Notes under the pieces: model-generated
Database searches by the model: none
What the model was told of the DNA's origin: nothing
Seen by the model: only the letters and a program-made list of their open reading frames with translations
NCBI RefSeq assembly: GCF_023148685.1
Contig: NZ_JAHXNL010000012.1
Coordinates: forward strand, 48,826-112,825
Reading direction: 5' to 3'
Source of the DNA: Georgenia sp. EYE_87
GTDB taxonomy: Bacteria > Actinomycetota > Actinomycetes > Actinomycetales > Actinomycetaceae
DNA length: 64,000 nucleotides
In this document: positions 1 to 8,506 of the stretch, in pieces
Layout of the letters: each line of letters opens with the position of its first letter
Numbering within the stretch: position 1 is the stretch's first letter
Translations under genes and position numbers: made by a program

Positions 1-131
1 GTGTCCGAGTCCGGGACGGGGAAGACGTTGAGGCGGTCGATCTCGTCGCGCACGAGCAGCAGCGACCGCAGGGCGTGCTCGAACCAACGGCGCACGGCGG
101 GGGCGTCGAGCTCGGCGAGGGTGGCGACCAC
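1..131 (-). CDS. DAK2-domain protein (YloV/FakA-like), N-terminal part only
   Basis: Only the first 43 codons lie in the window; the gene continues past the left edge. The GTG start at 131-129 is preceded by a GGGGGAG ribosome binding site. The residues end in LNVFPVPDSDT, which closely matches the LNVFPVPDGDTGTNM nucleotide/Mg-binding start of DAK2 proteins; the family includes FakA, the kinase that phosphorylates fatty acids bound to FakB. Here Ser stands where Gly is usual. It is divergent from rpmB. DAK2 and rpmB are usual neighbours in actinobacteria, normally followed by recG. Function is inferred from the family. Confidence 0.75.
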   Translation of the reverse strand, partial: MVATLAELDAPAVRRWFEHALRSLLLVRDEIDRLNVFPVPDSD

Positions 132-456
132 GGACTCCCCCCGGCGGCTCCCGCGGACCGGCCCGGTGCCGGTCCTCTACGATCCTCAGGTTATCCGCCG
201 TCGCCCACACTGGCCGGTACCGCTGTGGGCACGTGGCCGGAGAGCCGCCGCAGGGCCACCGCGGAGGCGCCGGCCGCGCACCCTGTGGCGGACGCCACCC
301 TTGCCCGGGCCCCGGTCGTTTGAGCGTGCGGCGATTTCTCGGGTACTCTTGCCAGGTTGCCCGACCCGGCAGGCCTTCCGCCTGCACCTTGCGGGCTCAC
401 CGACATCACGCACCGCCTGCCGGCTGTGCGTCAGCGAGAAGATCAGGAGAACGACC
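132..456. other. Intergenic region between DAK2 gene and rpmB
   Basis: This 325-base stretch holds no gene I can support. It contains the divergent promoters and a roughly 100-nt rpmB leader. The leader has a small GCAGG/CCTGC-type hairpin near 369-386 and is otherwise featureless to me. Confidence 0.5.
320..349 (+). promoter_or_regulatory. Probable rpmB promoter
   Basis: A -35-like TTGAGC (320-325) and a -10-like TACTCT (344-349) are separated by 18 bp. Transcription would start near 356, giving an unusually long leader of about 100 nt before the GTG of rpmB. Confidence 0.5.
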
Positions 457-648
457 GTGGCTGCCACCTGCGACGTCTGCGGCAAGCGCCCGAGCTTCGG
501 CAAGAGCGTCTCGCACTCCCACGTGCGGACCAGCCGCCGTTGGAACCCGAACATCCAGCGCGTGCGCGCCCTCGTCAACGGCGCCCCGAAGCGCGTGAAC
601 GTGTGCACCTCGTGCCTCAAGGCCGACAAGGTGACCCGCGCCGTCTGA
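457..648 (+). CDS. rpmB: 50S ribosomal protein L28, zinc-binding form
   Basis: A 63-residue protein, MAATCDVCGK...CTSCLKADKVTRAV, with the L28 core SFGKSVSHSHVRTSRRWNPNIQ. It is a structural protein of the large ribosomal subunit. Two CxxC pairs (C5/C8 and C50/C53) mark the zinc-containing C+ type. In actinobacteria C+ copies can coexist with zinc-free paralogues made under zinc starvation, but no paralogue or Zur box is visible here. GTG start with AGGAG at 444-448; a terminator follows at 677-708. Confidence 0.96.
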   Translation: MAATCDVCGKRPSFGKSVSHSHVRTSRRWNPNIQRVRALVNGAPKRVNVCTSCLKADKVTRAV

Positions 649-676
649 CGCACCCGCGCGGCGAACGCGCACGCTG

Positions 677-708
677 AGGCCGCCCTCCCCGTCCGGGGAC
701 GGCGGCCT
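677..708 (+). terminator. rpmB terminator
   Basis: An 8-bp stem, AGGCCGCC at 677-684 pairing with GGCGGCCT at 701-708, with extra pairing inside the loop and a short TTT after it. It sits 28 bases past the rpmB stop. Confidence 0.75.
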
Positions 709-847
709 TTCGCATACCCACGGTTCGTGCCTGCCTCTGCCATGTGGCGAGGTGATGGACCCGGCTCGCCGGGGCCCGCGGCACCTGCCCCTTGTCGCGC
801 CCCGGGCCTCGGCGGAGAATCGAGACCCCGCCCCTCGGAGGCCCGAC

Positions 848-2242
848 ATGGCCACCACGACCGTTACCCCTGCAGACCTCGCCGACCTGACCGCCGGCTT
901 CCGGGGCGAGGTCATCCTCCCCGGCGACCCGGGCTACGAGCAGCACCGGCGGGTGTGGAACGGCGCCATCGACCGCCGCCCCGCCGTCATCGCCCGGTGC
1001 GCCGGGGTCGCGGACGTCATCGCCTCCCTCAGGCTCGCCCGGGAGACCGGCCTGACCGTCGCCGTGCGCGGCGGCGGGCACAGCTTCCCCGGCTACTCCA
1101 CCTGCGACGACGGGATCGTCCTCGACCTCTCGCCGATGCGCGGCACCCGCGTGGACCTGCGCGCGCGCACCGTCCGCGCGCAGGCCGGGGTGCTGCTCGG
1201 CGAGCTCGACCGGGAGACGCAGGCCTTCGGGACGGCCGTGCCGTCCGGCATCGTCACCCACACCGGCATCGCCGGGCTCACCCTCGGCGGCGGCATCGGC
1301 TGGCTCACGCGCCGCCACGGGCTCACCGTCGACCGGCTGGTGTCCGTGGACGTCGTCACCGCCGACGGCGAGCTGGTGCACGCCAGCGAGGGCGAGAACC
1401 ACGACCTCTTCTGGGGCGTGCGCGGCGGGGGCGGCAACTTCGGCGTCGTCACCGAGTTCGAGTACCGGCTCGTCGACGTCGGCCCGACGGTGCTCGCCGG
1501 ACCGATCTTCTGGCCCGTGGAGCAGTCGGTGCCGGTGCTGCGCTTCTACCGGGAGTGGATCGCCGACGCACCGGAGGACCTCGGGACCATCACGGTGCAC
1601 CGCCGCGCGCCCGCGCTGCCGGTCGTCCCGGCCGAGCTGCACGGGCGCCACGTCACCGCCGTCGTCGTGTGCTGGGCCGGGGACCCGGACGACGGTGAGC
1701 GCTACGTCGCGCCGCTGCGCCGCGTCGGCACCCCGCTGCTCGACCTGTGCAGGCCGAAGCCGTTCGTCACCCACCAGGCGATGTTCGACCTCTCCTTCCC
1801 GCACGGCTGGCACTACTACTTCCGGTCCTGCGACCTCGGCCCGCTCACCGACGAGGTCATCGACCTTTTCGCCGAGCACGCCGCCCGTGTCCGGTCCCCG
1901 ATCAGCTCCGTCGGCTACTTCCACGTGGGCGGCGGCGCCCCCGCCCGCGTGGACGACGACGCCACCGCGTTCTCCGGGCGGCACGCCACCCATACGGTGA
2001 ACATCAACGGCAACGCCATGACCGCCGCCGAGCACGAGGCGGAGCGCGAGTGGGTGCACCAGCTGTGGGACGCCCTCGAGCCGCACGGCGTCGGGAGCTA
2101 CACCAACTTCCTGATGAGCGAGGGCGAGGACCGGGTGCGGAGGGCCTACGGCGCGGAGAAGTACCGGCGGCTGCAGGGCCTGAAGACCCGCTACGACCCC
2201 GGGAACCTCTTCCACCTCAACCAGAACATCGTCCCGGCCTAG
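848..2242 (+). CDS. FAD-linked oxidase with BBE domain
   Basis: A 464-residue flavoprotein of the PCMH/vanillyl-alcohol-oxidase fold. The N-terminal FAD-binding half contains RGGGHSFPGYS, where H78 is the usual site of covalent 8-alpha-histidyl FAD attachment, followed by the GGGIGWLTRRHGLTVD loop. The C-terminus ends in the berberine-bridge-enzyme signature YDPGNLFHLNQNI. Relatives oxidise sugars, alcohols or alkaloid-like substrates with O2; the substrate here cannot be told. I chose ATG 848 because GGAGG lies at 837-841; an in-frame ATG at 752 would add 32 residues unlike the family. It stands alone, convergent with thiL. Confidence 0.9.
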   Translation: MATTTVTPADLADLTAGFRGEVILPGDPGYEQHRRVWNGAIDRRPAVIARCAGVADVIASLRLARETGLTVAVRGGGHSFPGYSTCDDGIVLDLSPMRGTRVDLRARTVRAQAGVLLGELDRETQAFGTAVPSGIVTHTGIAGLTLGGGIGWLTRRHGLTVDRLVSVDVVTADGELVHASEGENHDLFWGVRGGGGNFGVVTEFEYRLVDVGPTVLAGPIFWPVEQSVPVLRFYREWIADAPEDLGTITVHRRAPALPVVPAELHGRHVTAVVVCWAGDPDDGERYVAPLRRVGTPLLDLCRPKPFVTHQAMFDLSFPHGWHYYFRSCDLGPLTDEVIDLFAEHAARVRSPISSVGYFHVGGGAPARVDDDATAFSGRHATHTVNINGNAMTAAEHEAEREWVHQLWDALEPHGVGSYTNFLMSEGEDRVRRAYGAEKYRRLQGLKTRYDPGNLFHLNQNIVPA

Positions 2243-2325
2243 CCGGCGCGCAGTGCCGGCGTGACGTCGGCCGACGCGGCCGGAACGCCCCGCCGCGCGG
2301 GAGGCCCGGCGGAACCCCGCGCCGC

Positions 2326-3312
2326 TCAGCGGCGGAAGTGGTCCCAGCCCAGGGAGGTGACGGCCGGCGGGACGCCGTCCACGAGGACGGTCCCGGCCGG
2401 GTGCCCGACGTCGGCCGCCCGCACGGCACCGAGCGGGCGGAAGCCCTCAGGTAGGGCCGAGCCGGCGGGGAAGGTGGCGAGCATCCCATGGTCCTCCCCG
2501 CCGGTCAGCGCCCAGGCCGCGGGGTCGGTCTCCAGGCGGGCGGCGGCGTCCCTCAGCCCCGCGAGGTCGCCGGGCACGGAACGCTCCAGCGGCTGGAGGT
2601 CGATCACGACGCCGGAGCTGCGGGCCAGCCGGGAGGCGTCGCGCAGCAGACCGTCCGAGACGTCCATCATGGCGGTGGCCCCCGCGCCGGCCGCGGCCGG
2701 TCCGGCGGCGAGCGCGGGTCGCGGGCGCAGGAAGGAGGCGACGAGCCCCTCGTCCGACCCGCCACGGCGCGCCGACGCCAGGAGCGCCATGCCCGCCGCC
2801 GCGTGGCCCAGCACGCCGGCGTGGGCGACCACGTCGCCCGCCCGGGCTCCGGAGCGCAGCACCGGGGCCCGCCCGCCCAGGTCGCCGTGGACGGTCACGG
2901 CCACGACCACCTGCATCCCGGCGGAGAGGTCGCCGCCGTCGACGCCGACGCCCAGCGGCCCGCACAGCTCCGCGAGCCCGCGGCTGAGGTCGTGGACCCA
3001 GGCGACCGGCGTCGTCGGCGGCAGCACGAGCGAGACCACCATGGACGTCGGCTCGGCCCCCATCGCGGCGATGTCGGAGAGGTTCTGCGCGGCGGCGCGC
3101 CAGCCCACGTCCGCCCCGTCGCCCCAGTCGAGGCGGAAGTGCTGGTCCTGGACGAGCACGTCGGTCGAGACGCAGAAGCGCCCGTCGGGGGCGGCGACGA
3201 CGGCCGCGTCGTCGCCCGTGGGCACGAGGGTGTGACGCCCACGAGGCAGCAGCGGGACGAACGAGGCGATGAGCTCGTCCTCGGTCAGGTCGGCGACCGT
3301 CGGGCTGTCCAT
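2326..3312 (-). CDS. thiL: Thiamine-monophosphate kinase
   Basis: A 328-residue member of the PurM/ThiL ATP-binding family. It phosphorylates thiamine monophosphate to thiamine diphosphate in the cytosol. Visible motifs are GDDAAVV near residue 33, STDVLVQDQHF, the AAQNLSDIAAMGAEP helix typical of ThiL, GVDGGDLSAG and MDVSDGLLRD. The ATG at 3312 is preceded at 6 nt by TACGGT (3319-3324), pointing to a leaderless mRNA. ThiL beside DUF3515 and ddl is a common actinobacterial grouping. No TPP riboswitch is seen. Confidence 0.95.
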   Translation of the reverse strand: MDSPTVADLTEDELIASFVPLLPRGRHTLVPTGDDAAVVAAPDGRFCVSTDVLVQDQHFRLDWGDGADVGWRAAAQNLSDIAAMGAEPTSMVVSLVLPPTTPVAWVHDLSRGLAELCGPLGVGVDGGDLSAGMQVVVAVTVHGDLGGRAPVLRSGARAGDVVAHAGVLGHAAAGMALLASARRGGSDEGLVASFLRPRPALAAGPAAAGAGATAMMDVSDGLLRDASRLARSSGVVIDLQPLERSVPGDLAGLRDAAARLETDPAAWALTGGEDHGMLATFPAGSALPEGFRPLGAVRAADVGHPAGTVLVDGVPPAVTSLGWDHFRR

Positions 3313-3425
3313 CCCGCCACCGTATCGGGCGCCGGGCCAGGGCCGCGGGCCGCGGGCCGGGGCCGCGGGCCGCGGAGCGGGTCCGCCGTGCCAGGGCCGC
3401 GGGAGCGCCGCCGTAGAGTGGCGGG

Positions 3426-3938
3426 GTGCCCCGCCGGTCCCTCGCCCTGACGCTCGTCCCCCTCGCCGTCCTGACCGGGTGCTCCTCCCCCGTCGACCTG
3501 CCGCCCGGCGAGCACGCGGCGGACCCGACGTGCGGCGACGTCCTCATCTCCACCCCCGAGGCGCTGGGCGGGCTCGAGCGCCGCTCCACCTCATCGCAGG
3601 CCACCACCGCCTGGGGCGACCCGGCCGTCACCCTGCGCTGCGGCGTCGAGCCCCCCGGTCCGACCACGGACCGCTGCCTGAGCGTGGAGACCGGCGACGG
3701 GAGCTTCGTCGACTGGATCGCGCTGGAGGGCGACGACGAGTCGCTGCCGGAGCACGCCCGGCAGAGCCGCGGCTCGTGGACGTTCGTCACCTACGGGCGC
3801 GAGCCGGCGGTCGAGGTGGTCGTCCCCGCGGAGCAGGGCACGTCCGGGCAGCCGACGGCGTACCTCGTCGAGCTCGCCGGGGCCGTCGGCGTGAGCCCGG
3901 CCGACCGGTTCTGCGTCGGCGCCACCGACGTCTCCTGA
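3426..3938 (+). CDS. DUF3515 lipoprotein
   Basis: A 170-residue secreted lipoprotein of the actinobacterial DUF3515 family, function unknown. The signal peptide MPRRSLALTLVPLAVLTGC ends in lipobox LTGC (Cys19). Conserved features follow: PTCGDV, TTAWGDPAVTLRCGVEPPGPT and a C-terminal FCVG cysteine that could pair with an earlier one. The GTG start has TAGAGT (3414-3419) 6 nt upstream, so it is probably leaderless. The gene lies between thiL and ddl, which run the other way. Confidence 0.88.
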   Translation: MPRRSLALTLVPLAVLTGCSSPVDLPPGEHAADPTCGDVLISTPEALGGLERRSTSSQATTAWGDPAVTLRCGVEPPGPTTDRCLSVETGDGSFVDWIALEGDDESLPEHARQSRGSWTFVTYGREPAVEVVVPAEQGTSGQPTAYLVELAGAVGVSPADRFCVGATDVS

Positions 3939-3974
3939 CCGCCCCGACGGCACCTCGCCCGGGCGCCGCCGCGG

Positions 3975-5129
3975 TCAGCGCAGGCCGGCGGAGCGCTCCA
4001 GGGCGAGGGAGACCAGCTCGTCGATCAGCTCCGGGTACGGCAGGCCGGAGGCCTCCCACAGCGCGGGGTACATCGAGTACGGCGTGAACCCGGGCATCGT
4101 GTTGACCTCGTTGATCACCACGTCGCCGTGGTCGGTGTAGAAGAAGTCCACCCGGGCGAGGCCCTCGCAGCCGAGCGCCTCGAACGCCTGCCCGGCGAGC
4201 TGCTGGACCCGGGCGACGACGTCCTCGGGAAGGTCCGCCGGGATGGCCATGGTCAGCGGGGCGGTGTCGAGGTACTTCGTCTCGTAGTCGTAGAACCCCG
4301 CGGCCGGCGTGTCGAGCACGATCTCACCGGGGACGGACGTGCGCGGGGCGTCGTCGCCGTGCCCCTCGAGGACGGCGCACTCGATCTCGCGGCCGTTGAT
4401 GGCCCCCTCGACGACGACCTTCGGGTCGTGGCGCTGGGCCTCGAGCACGGCCGCCTCCAGGTCCTCCGGGCGCTCCACGCGGCTGATCCCGAGGGAGGAG
4501 CCCGCCCGGGCGGGCTTGACGAAGACCGGGAAGCCGAGCGAGGCGACGGCGTCGAGGGCGGCCGCCTTGTCGGTCCGCCACATCCGCGGGGTGATCACCG
4601 TGTAGGGCCCGACGGGCAGCAGCTGCCCCGCCAGGATGATCTTCATGTAGTGCTTGTCCATCGCGGCGGCGGAGGCCAGCACGCCCGAGCCGACGTACCG
4701 GGTGCCGGCCATCTCGAGCAGACCCTGGATGGTCCCGTCCTCGCCGAACGGTCCGTGCAGCAGCGGCAGCACGACGTCGACGGCGCCCAGCTGGTGGGGC
4801 ACCTCGCCCGGCTCGGCGACGACGAGCGGCGCCGGTGCGTCGCCGAACGGGACGAGCACCTGGGCGCCGTCCGCCGTGATCTCCGCGCGCCCGCCCTCGA
4901 GGAGCGCGGGGTCGTCGGGGGCGAGCACCCAGCGACCGTCGCGGGTGATGCCGACCGGGACGACGTCGTAGGCGTCGCGGTCGATCGCGCGCAGCACGCC
5001 GGCGGCGGTGGCGCAGCTGACGGAGTGCTCGCCGCTGCGGCCGCCGAAGACGACGGCGACGCGTACCTTGCGCGTGTCCCGCCCGGCGGGCTCGGTGGTG
5101 GTGGGCTCGGGTGCACGCTCGATGTTCAT
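3975..5129 (-). CDS. ddl: D-alanine--D-alanine ligase
   Basis: A 384-residue ATP-grasp enzyme that joins two D-alanines for peptidoglycan precursors. It shows FGGRSGEHSVS at the N-terminus, the ATP-binding KPARAGSSLGISRV segment and the metal/substrate motif INEVNTMPGFTPYSMYP near the C-terminus. I place the start at ATG 5129 because TACCCT (5138-5143) lies 8 nt upstream, matching the leaderless pattern of neighbours. An in-frame start at 5174 would add 15 residues and overlap the divergent promoter. Confidence 0.95.
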   Translation of the reverse strand: MNIERAPEPTTTEPAGRDTRKVRVAVVFGGRSGEHSVSCATAAGVLRAIDRDAYDVVPVGITRDGRWVLAPDDPALLEGGRAEITADGAQVLVPFGDAPAPLVVAEPGEVPHQLGAVDVVLPLLHGPFGEDGTIQGLLEMAGTRYVGSGVLASAAAMDKHYMKIILAGQLLPVGPYTVITPRMWRTDKAAALDAVASLGFPVFVKPARAGSSLGISRVERPEDLEAAVLEAQRHDPKVVVEGAINGREIECAVLEGHGDDAPRTSVPGEIVLDTPAAGFYDYETKYLDTAPLTMAIPADLPEDVVARVQQLAGQAFEALGCEGLARVDFFYTDHGDVVINEVNTMPGFTPYSMYPALWEASGLPYPELIDELVSLALERSAGLR

Positions 5130-5194
5130 CGCGTGCGAGGGTACCGCCGCGGACGGTGCAGCCACCGCTCCCACGTCGGGAATAGCCTGGGCCG

Positions 5195-6370
5195 GTGAGC
5201 CCGGACCCCCAGCACCGCAGCCTCTCCCCCGCCACCACCGCCGTCGCGGCCGGCCGGCCGCCGCGCGAGCAGGGCGCGCCGGTCAACGCCCCGGTGGTGC
5301 TCTCGAGCACGTACGTCTCCACCGGCACGCCGGGGGCCGAGGAGATGCTCTACACCCGGTACAACACCGAGACCTGGCTCCCGCTCGAGGAGGCGGTCGG
5401 CGCCCTGGAGGGCGCCGCGCTGCCGGCCCTGGCGTTCGCCTCCGGCATGGCCGCGATCGACGCCGTGCTGCGGCTGGCGACTCCGGGCTCGGCGGTCGTC
5501 GCGCCGCGCCACGCCTACCTCGCCACCCTCACCGCCGCCCGCGAGCAGGCAGAGCGCGAGGGGTCCGTGGTGCGCGAGGTGGACATCGCCGACACCGACG
5601 CCGTGGTCGCCGCCCTGGCGCCCGACGGCGAGCCGGCCGCCAGCGTGCTGTGGATCGAGTCCCCCACCAACCCCATGCTCGAGGTGGCCGACGTGCCGGC
5701 GCTCGCCGCGGCCGCCCACGCGGCGGGCGCGCTGTGCGTCGTCGACAACACCTTCGCCACCCCGCTGGGGCAGCGCCCGCTCGCCCAGGGGGCCGACGTC
5801 GTCGTCCACTCGGTGACGAAGTTCCTCGCGGGGCACTCCGACCTGGTGATGGGAGCCGCCGTCACGGACGACGCCGGCCTGCGCGCCCGGCTGCACGCGC
5901 GCCGCACGACCGGCGGGGCGATCCCCGGCCCGTGGGAGGCGTGGCTCGCCCTGCGCGGGCTGCGCACGCTGGCGCTGCGCGTGGAGCGGTCCCAGGCCAG
6001 CGCGCTGGAGCTCGCGCGGCGTCTCGCGGAGCACCCGCTGGTCGCGGAGGTGTCCCACCCGGGCCTGCCCTCGCACCCGCAGCACGAGCGGGCCGCGGAG
6101 CTGATGGACGGGTTCGGCTCGATCCTCACGCTGCGTCCGGCCGGCGGCGCCGCGGCCGCGGAGGCGCTGACCCGGGCGGTCGAGCTGTGGGTGCCCGCCA
6201 CGAGCCTGGGCGGGGTGGAGTCGAGCCTCGAGCGGCGCCGTCGGCTCCCGGCGGAGGCGGGCACGGTGCCTGAGGACCTGCTGCGCCTGAGCGTGGGCAT
6301 CGAGGACGTCGAGGACCTGTGGGCCGATCTCGACCGCGCCCTGCACGCGGCCGCGAACCGCGCCGGCTGA
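5195..6370 (+). CDS. Cys/Met-metabolism PLP enzyme (cystathionine gamma-synthase/lyase family)
   Basis: A 391-residue fold-type I PLP enzyme. PLP contacts are visible: FASGMAAIDA (near 81), IESPTNP (154-160), VVDNTFATP (182-190) and the PLP lysine K209 in HSVTKFLAGHSDLVMG. Family members catalyse beta- or gamma-elimination or replacement on homoserine esters, cystathionine, cysteine or methionine; the exact reaction cannot be fixed. The usual YSRTGNPT loop is replaced by YTRYNTETW. The GTG start has TAGCCT (5183-5188) 6 nt upstream, so leaderless. It is divergent from ddl with 65 bp between starts. Confidence 0.88.
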   Translation: MSPDPQHRSLSPATTAVAAGRPPREQGAPVNAPVVLSSTYVSTGTPGAEEMLYTRYNTETWLPLEEAVGALEGAALPALAFASGMAAIDAVLRLATPGSAVVAPRHAYLATLTAAREQAEREGSVVREVDIADTDAVVAALAPDGEPAASVLWIESPTNPMLEVADVPALAAAAHAAGALCVVDNTFATPLGQRPLAQGADVVVHSVTKFLAGHSDLVMGAAVTDDAGLRARLHARRTTGGAIPGPWEAWLALRGLRTLALRVERSQASALELARRLAEHPLVAEVSHPGLPSHPQHERAAELMDGFGSILTLRPAGGAAAAEALTRAVELWVPATSLGGVESSLERRRRLPAEAGTVPEDLLRLSVGIEDVEDLWADLDRALHAAANRAG

Positions 6371-6564
6371 GAGGCGGCCGAGACCGGCCGGGCCGAGGAC
6401 CCGCGGGACCAGCCGGCCGAGGCCGGACCGGCGGGGCCCCCCGGATCCGGGAACCCTCCCCCCGCCGTCAAGCCGGCGACCGCCGTCGGCGCGGCGTGCA
6501 AGATGGGGTCCCGGACGGACATGAGCCAGGTGACCGGCCACCCGCGCGCTCGAGGGGGCACTTC

Positions 6565-7314
6565 GTGAGGACCGCAACCATCCTGACCGCCGCGGCGGTC
6601 TTCCTGGTCGCCGGCTGCGGCGGGCTGGCGACGGCGGACGACCCGCTCGACATTCCGGAGCCCGGCGGGACGGCGGGCCCGGCGGCGCCCGCCCCGGGAT
6701 CGCCGTCCACCCCCGGCAGCGCGCCCGGCGACTCGCCCCTCCCGGACGAGGCGCCGCCCGGCGACTCGCCCCTCCCGGACGACTACCCCTGGGAGCCTCG
6801 GCAGTCCCCTCCGCCGCACGTCGACGGCGACGACGGCGGCGAGCCGTGGGTCGGTGGCTTCGACACCGTGGTCCTGCCGGAGCGCCTCGAGGTGGTGCAC
6901 GACGGTGCGGCGACCTACTCCGTCACCGGCATCGAGATCTACGAGCAGGGCCCGGACCAGTCACGCGTCGTCGTCTCCTACACCGGCGGCGAGGGCCTGG
7001 CGGGCCTCGACCTCTCGGTCGCGGGTGCCACGGACCTCCCGCCGGAGGTCGCCCTCCCGGGCGGCGTGGACACCGGCCTCGCGTTCCTCACCGGCGCACA
7101 GGCGCCCCTGGGCGGCGCGCTCGAGCCCGGGCAGCTGATCAGGCCGGAGGCCGCGTCGCGGGTCCACGGCGTGAGCGTGGGCCCGCCCGACACCACCATG
7201 GGCACCGGCGTCTACGTCGGGATGGACGCCGGGGCCGTCCTCTGGGCGGTCCCGGACCACGCCGGCACGCTCGTCCTGATCGTCACCGACCCGGGCACGG
7301 GCCCGACGTCGTAG
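6565..7314 (+). CDS. Uncharacterised proline-rich lipoprotein
   Basis: A 249-residue protein of unknown function. Signal peptide MRTATILTAAAVFLVAGC with lipobox VAGC (Cys18). A Pro/Gly/Asp-rich linker follows (about 28-95) with a near-duplicated GDSPLPD unit. A globular part from about residue 100 begins GGFDTVVLPERLEVVHDG and is probably beta-rich. It sits 118 bp upstream of an AMIN-like lipoprotein on the same strand and may share its cell-surface context, though I cannot show homology between the globular parts. GTG start chosen for GAGGGGG at 6552-6558. Confidence 0.75.
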   Translation: MRTATILTAAAVFLVAGCGGLATADDPLDIPEPGGTAGPAAPAPGSPSTPGSAPGDSPLPDEAPPGDSPLPDDYPWEPRQSPPPHVDGDDGGEPWVGGFDTVVLPERLEVVHDGAATYSVTGIEIYEQGPDQSRVVVSYTGGEGLAGLDLSVAGATDLPPEVALPGGVDTGLAFLTGAQAPLGGALEPGQLIRPEAASRVHGVSVGPPDTTMGTGVYVGMDAGAVLWAVPDHAGTLVLIVTDPGTGPTS

Positions 7315-7432
7315 CGGACCCGCTGGTCACGGATCCGTATCGACGGCCCGGCGCTGCGCGGCGCACCGGCCGCAGCCCGCTAGCGTGGGGCGCATCGGCA
7401 CCCGCTCGGGGGCCACGGAGCCGGGAGGAACG

Positions 7433-8125
7433 ATGCGCAGATCGGCACGGGTGGTCACGGCCGCCCTCGCGGGCGGGGCCCTGCTGGCCGCGTGCAGCAA
7501 CGGCGGCGCGGAGCCGACGCCCGCCGCACCGACCACGACGGTGTCACCCACCGCCGCGGAGACCACGTCTCCCTCTCCCTCCCCCACCGCCTCCGGCGAC
7601 GACGGCCAGGAGGACGACGACGACGGCTCCACGGCGGCGCCCGCGCAGGAGACCGACGCGCCGACCGACGCCGCCGACTACAGCACCGACCCGCAGAACG
7701 ATCCCGACTGGCCCTCCGCCGGGGGCGAGCTCCTCCCCACGGGGGTGCGGGTGGGCAGCCACGAGGGCTACGAGCGCGTGGTCTTCGACTTCGAGGGCAC
7801 CGGCACCCCCGGCTGGCGCGTCGAGTACGTCGACGAGGCCGTCGAGGACGGACGCGGCGAGGTGGTCGACGTCGAGGGCGACTTCACCCTCCAGGTCATC
7901 GCCACCGGGGTGCGCTACCCCGAGGGCGACGACGAGACCGGCCGCGTCGCGCAGGGCTCCTACGACGCCGAGGACGCGGACCTCGTGGAGGAGGTCCACG
8001 TCACCGGCATCTTCGAGGGGCAGAACCAGGCGTTCATCGGGCTGGACGAGGAGGCCCCGTTCCGCGTGTTCACCCTCACCGAGCCGGCCCGGCTCGTGGT
8101 GGACGTGCGCACCACGAACGGCTGA
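7433..8125 (+). CDS. AMIN-like domain lipoprotein
   Basis: A 230-residue lipoprotein: signal peptide with lipobox LAAC (Cys21), then a low-complexity Thr/Ser/Asp-rich linker (about 25-85) and a C-terminal beta domain starting TGVRVGSHEGYERVVFDFEG and ending EPARLVVDVRTTNG. This arrangement matches the AMIN-like domain of actinobacterial secreted proteins; AMIN domains generally bind cell-wall material. The pattern FEGQ...PFRVF...RLVVDV is shared with the protein at 24593-25141. ATG chosen for GGAGG at 7424-7428. A small GC hairpin (8146-8162) lies between it and the convergent dodecin gene. Confidence 0.8.
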   Translation: MRRSARVVTAALAGGALLAACSNGGAEPTPAAPTTTVSPTAAETTSPSPSPTASGDDGQEDDDDGSTAAPAQETDAPTDAADYSTDPQNDPDWPSAGGELLPTGVRVGSHEGYERVVFDFEGTGTPGWRVEYVDEAVEDGRGEVVDVEGDFTLQVIATGVRYPEGDDETGRVAQGSYDAEDADLVEEVHVTGIFEGQNQAFIGLDEEAPFRVFTLTEPARLVVDVRTTNG

Positions 8126-8185
8126 ACCGCCGGGACCGGCGCGGCGCCCCGGCTGCCGGGGCACTCACCGTCGGGGAGCTCTGGG

Positions 8186-8395
8186 TCAGTCGAGCTTGAA
8201 GCCGACCTTCATGCCCACCTGGTAGTGGGCGACCTTGCCCTCCTCGAGGTGGCCGCGGACCTCGGTGACCTCGAACCAGTCCAGCCCGTGCAGGGTCCGG
8301 CCCGCGCGGGCCAGGCCGTTGCGGATCGCCTCGTCGACGCCGTTCGGCGACGTCCCGACGATCTCCGCGATCTTGTACGTGTTGTCCTCGGTCAT
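8186..8395 (-). CDS. Dodecin family protein
   Basis: A 69-residue protein with the complete dodecin signature: YKIAEIVGTSPNGVDEAIRNGLARAGRTLHGLDWFEVTEVRGHLEEGKVAHYQVGMKVGFKLD. Dodecins form dodecameric hollow shells that store flavins (FMN, riboflavin) or coenzyme A in the cytosol; the Trp in GLDWFEV is the residue that stacks on the flavin. ATG 8395 follows AAGGAG at good spacing. It lies downstream of gpsA on the same strand, separated by a GC-rich imperfect inverted repeat (about 8466-8493). Confidence 0.93.
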   Translation of the reverse strand: MTEDNTYKIAEIVGTSPNGVDEAIRNGLARAGRTLHGLDWFEVTEVRGHLEEGKVAHYQVGMKVGFKLD

Positions 8396-8506
8396 GGTCC
8401 GCTCCTTCGTGTCAGGGTCGTGAGCCGCCAGTCTGTCGTGGACCCGGTCACCGGACAACAGGAACGCCCCCGGCCCCGGCTCGGGCCCCGGGGTCCGCCC
8501 GGCCGG

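Noticed and set aside
617..2215. A 532-codon open frame opposite the FAD oxidase
   Set aside because: Shadow of the oxidase gene; composition is His/Val/Ala/Asp-rich with no domain.
3313..3425. TPP riboswitch or other RNA upstream of thiL
   Set aside because: The region is a GC-simple repeat of GGGCCGCGGGCC units with a -10 next to the start; no riboswitch core.
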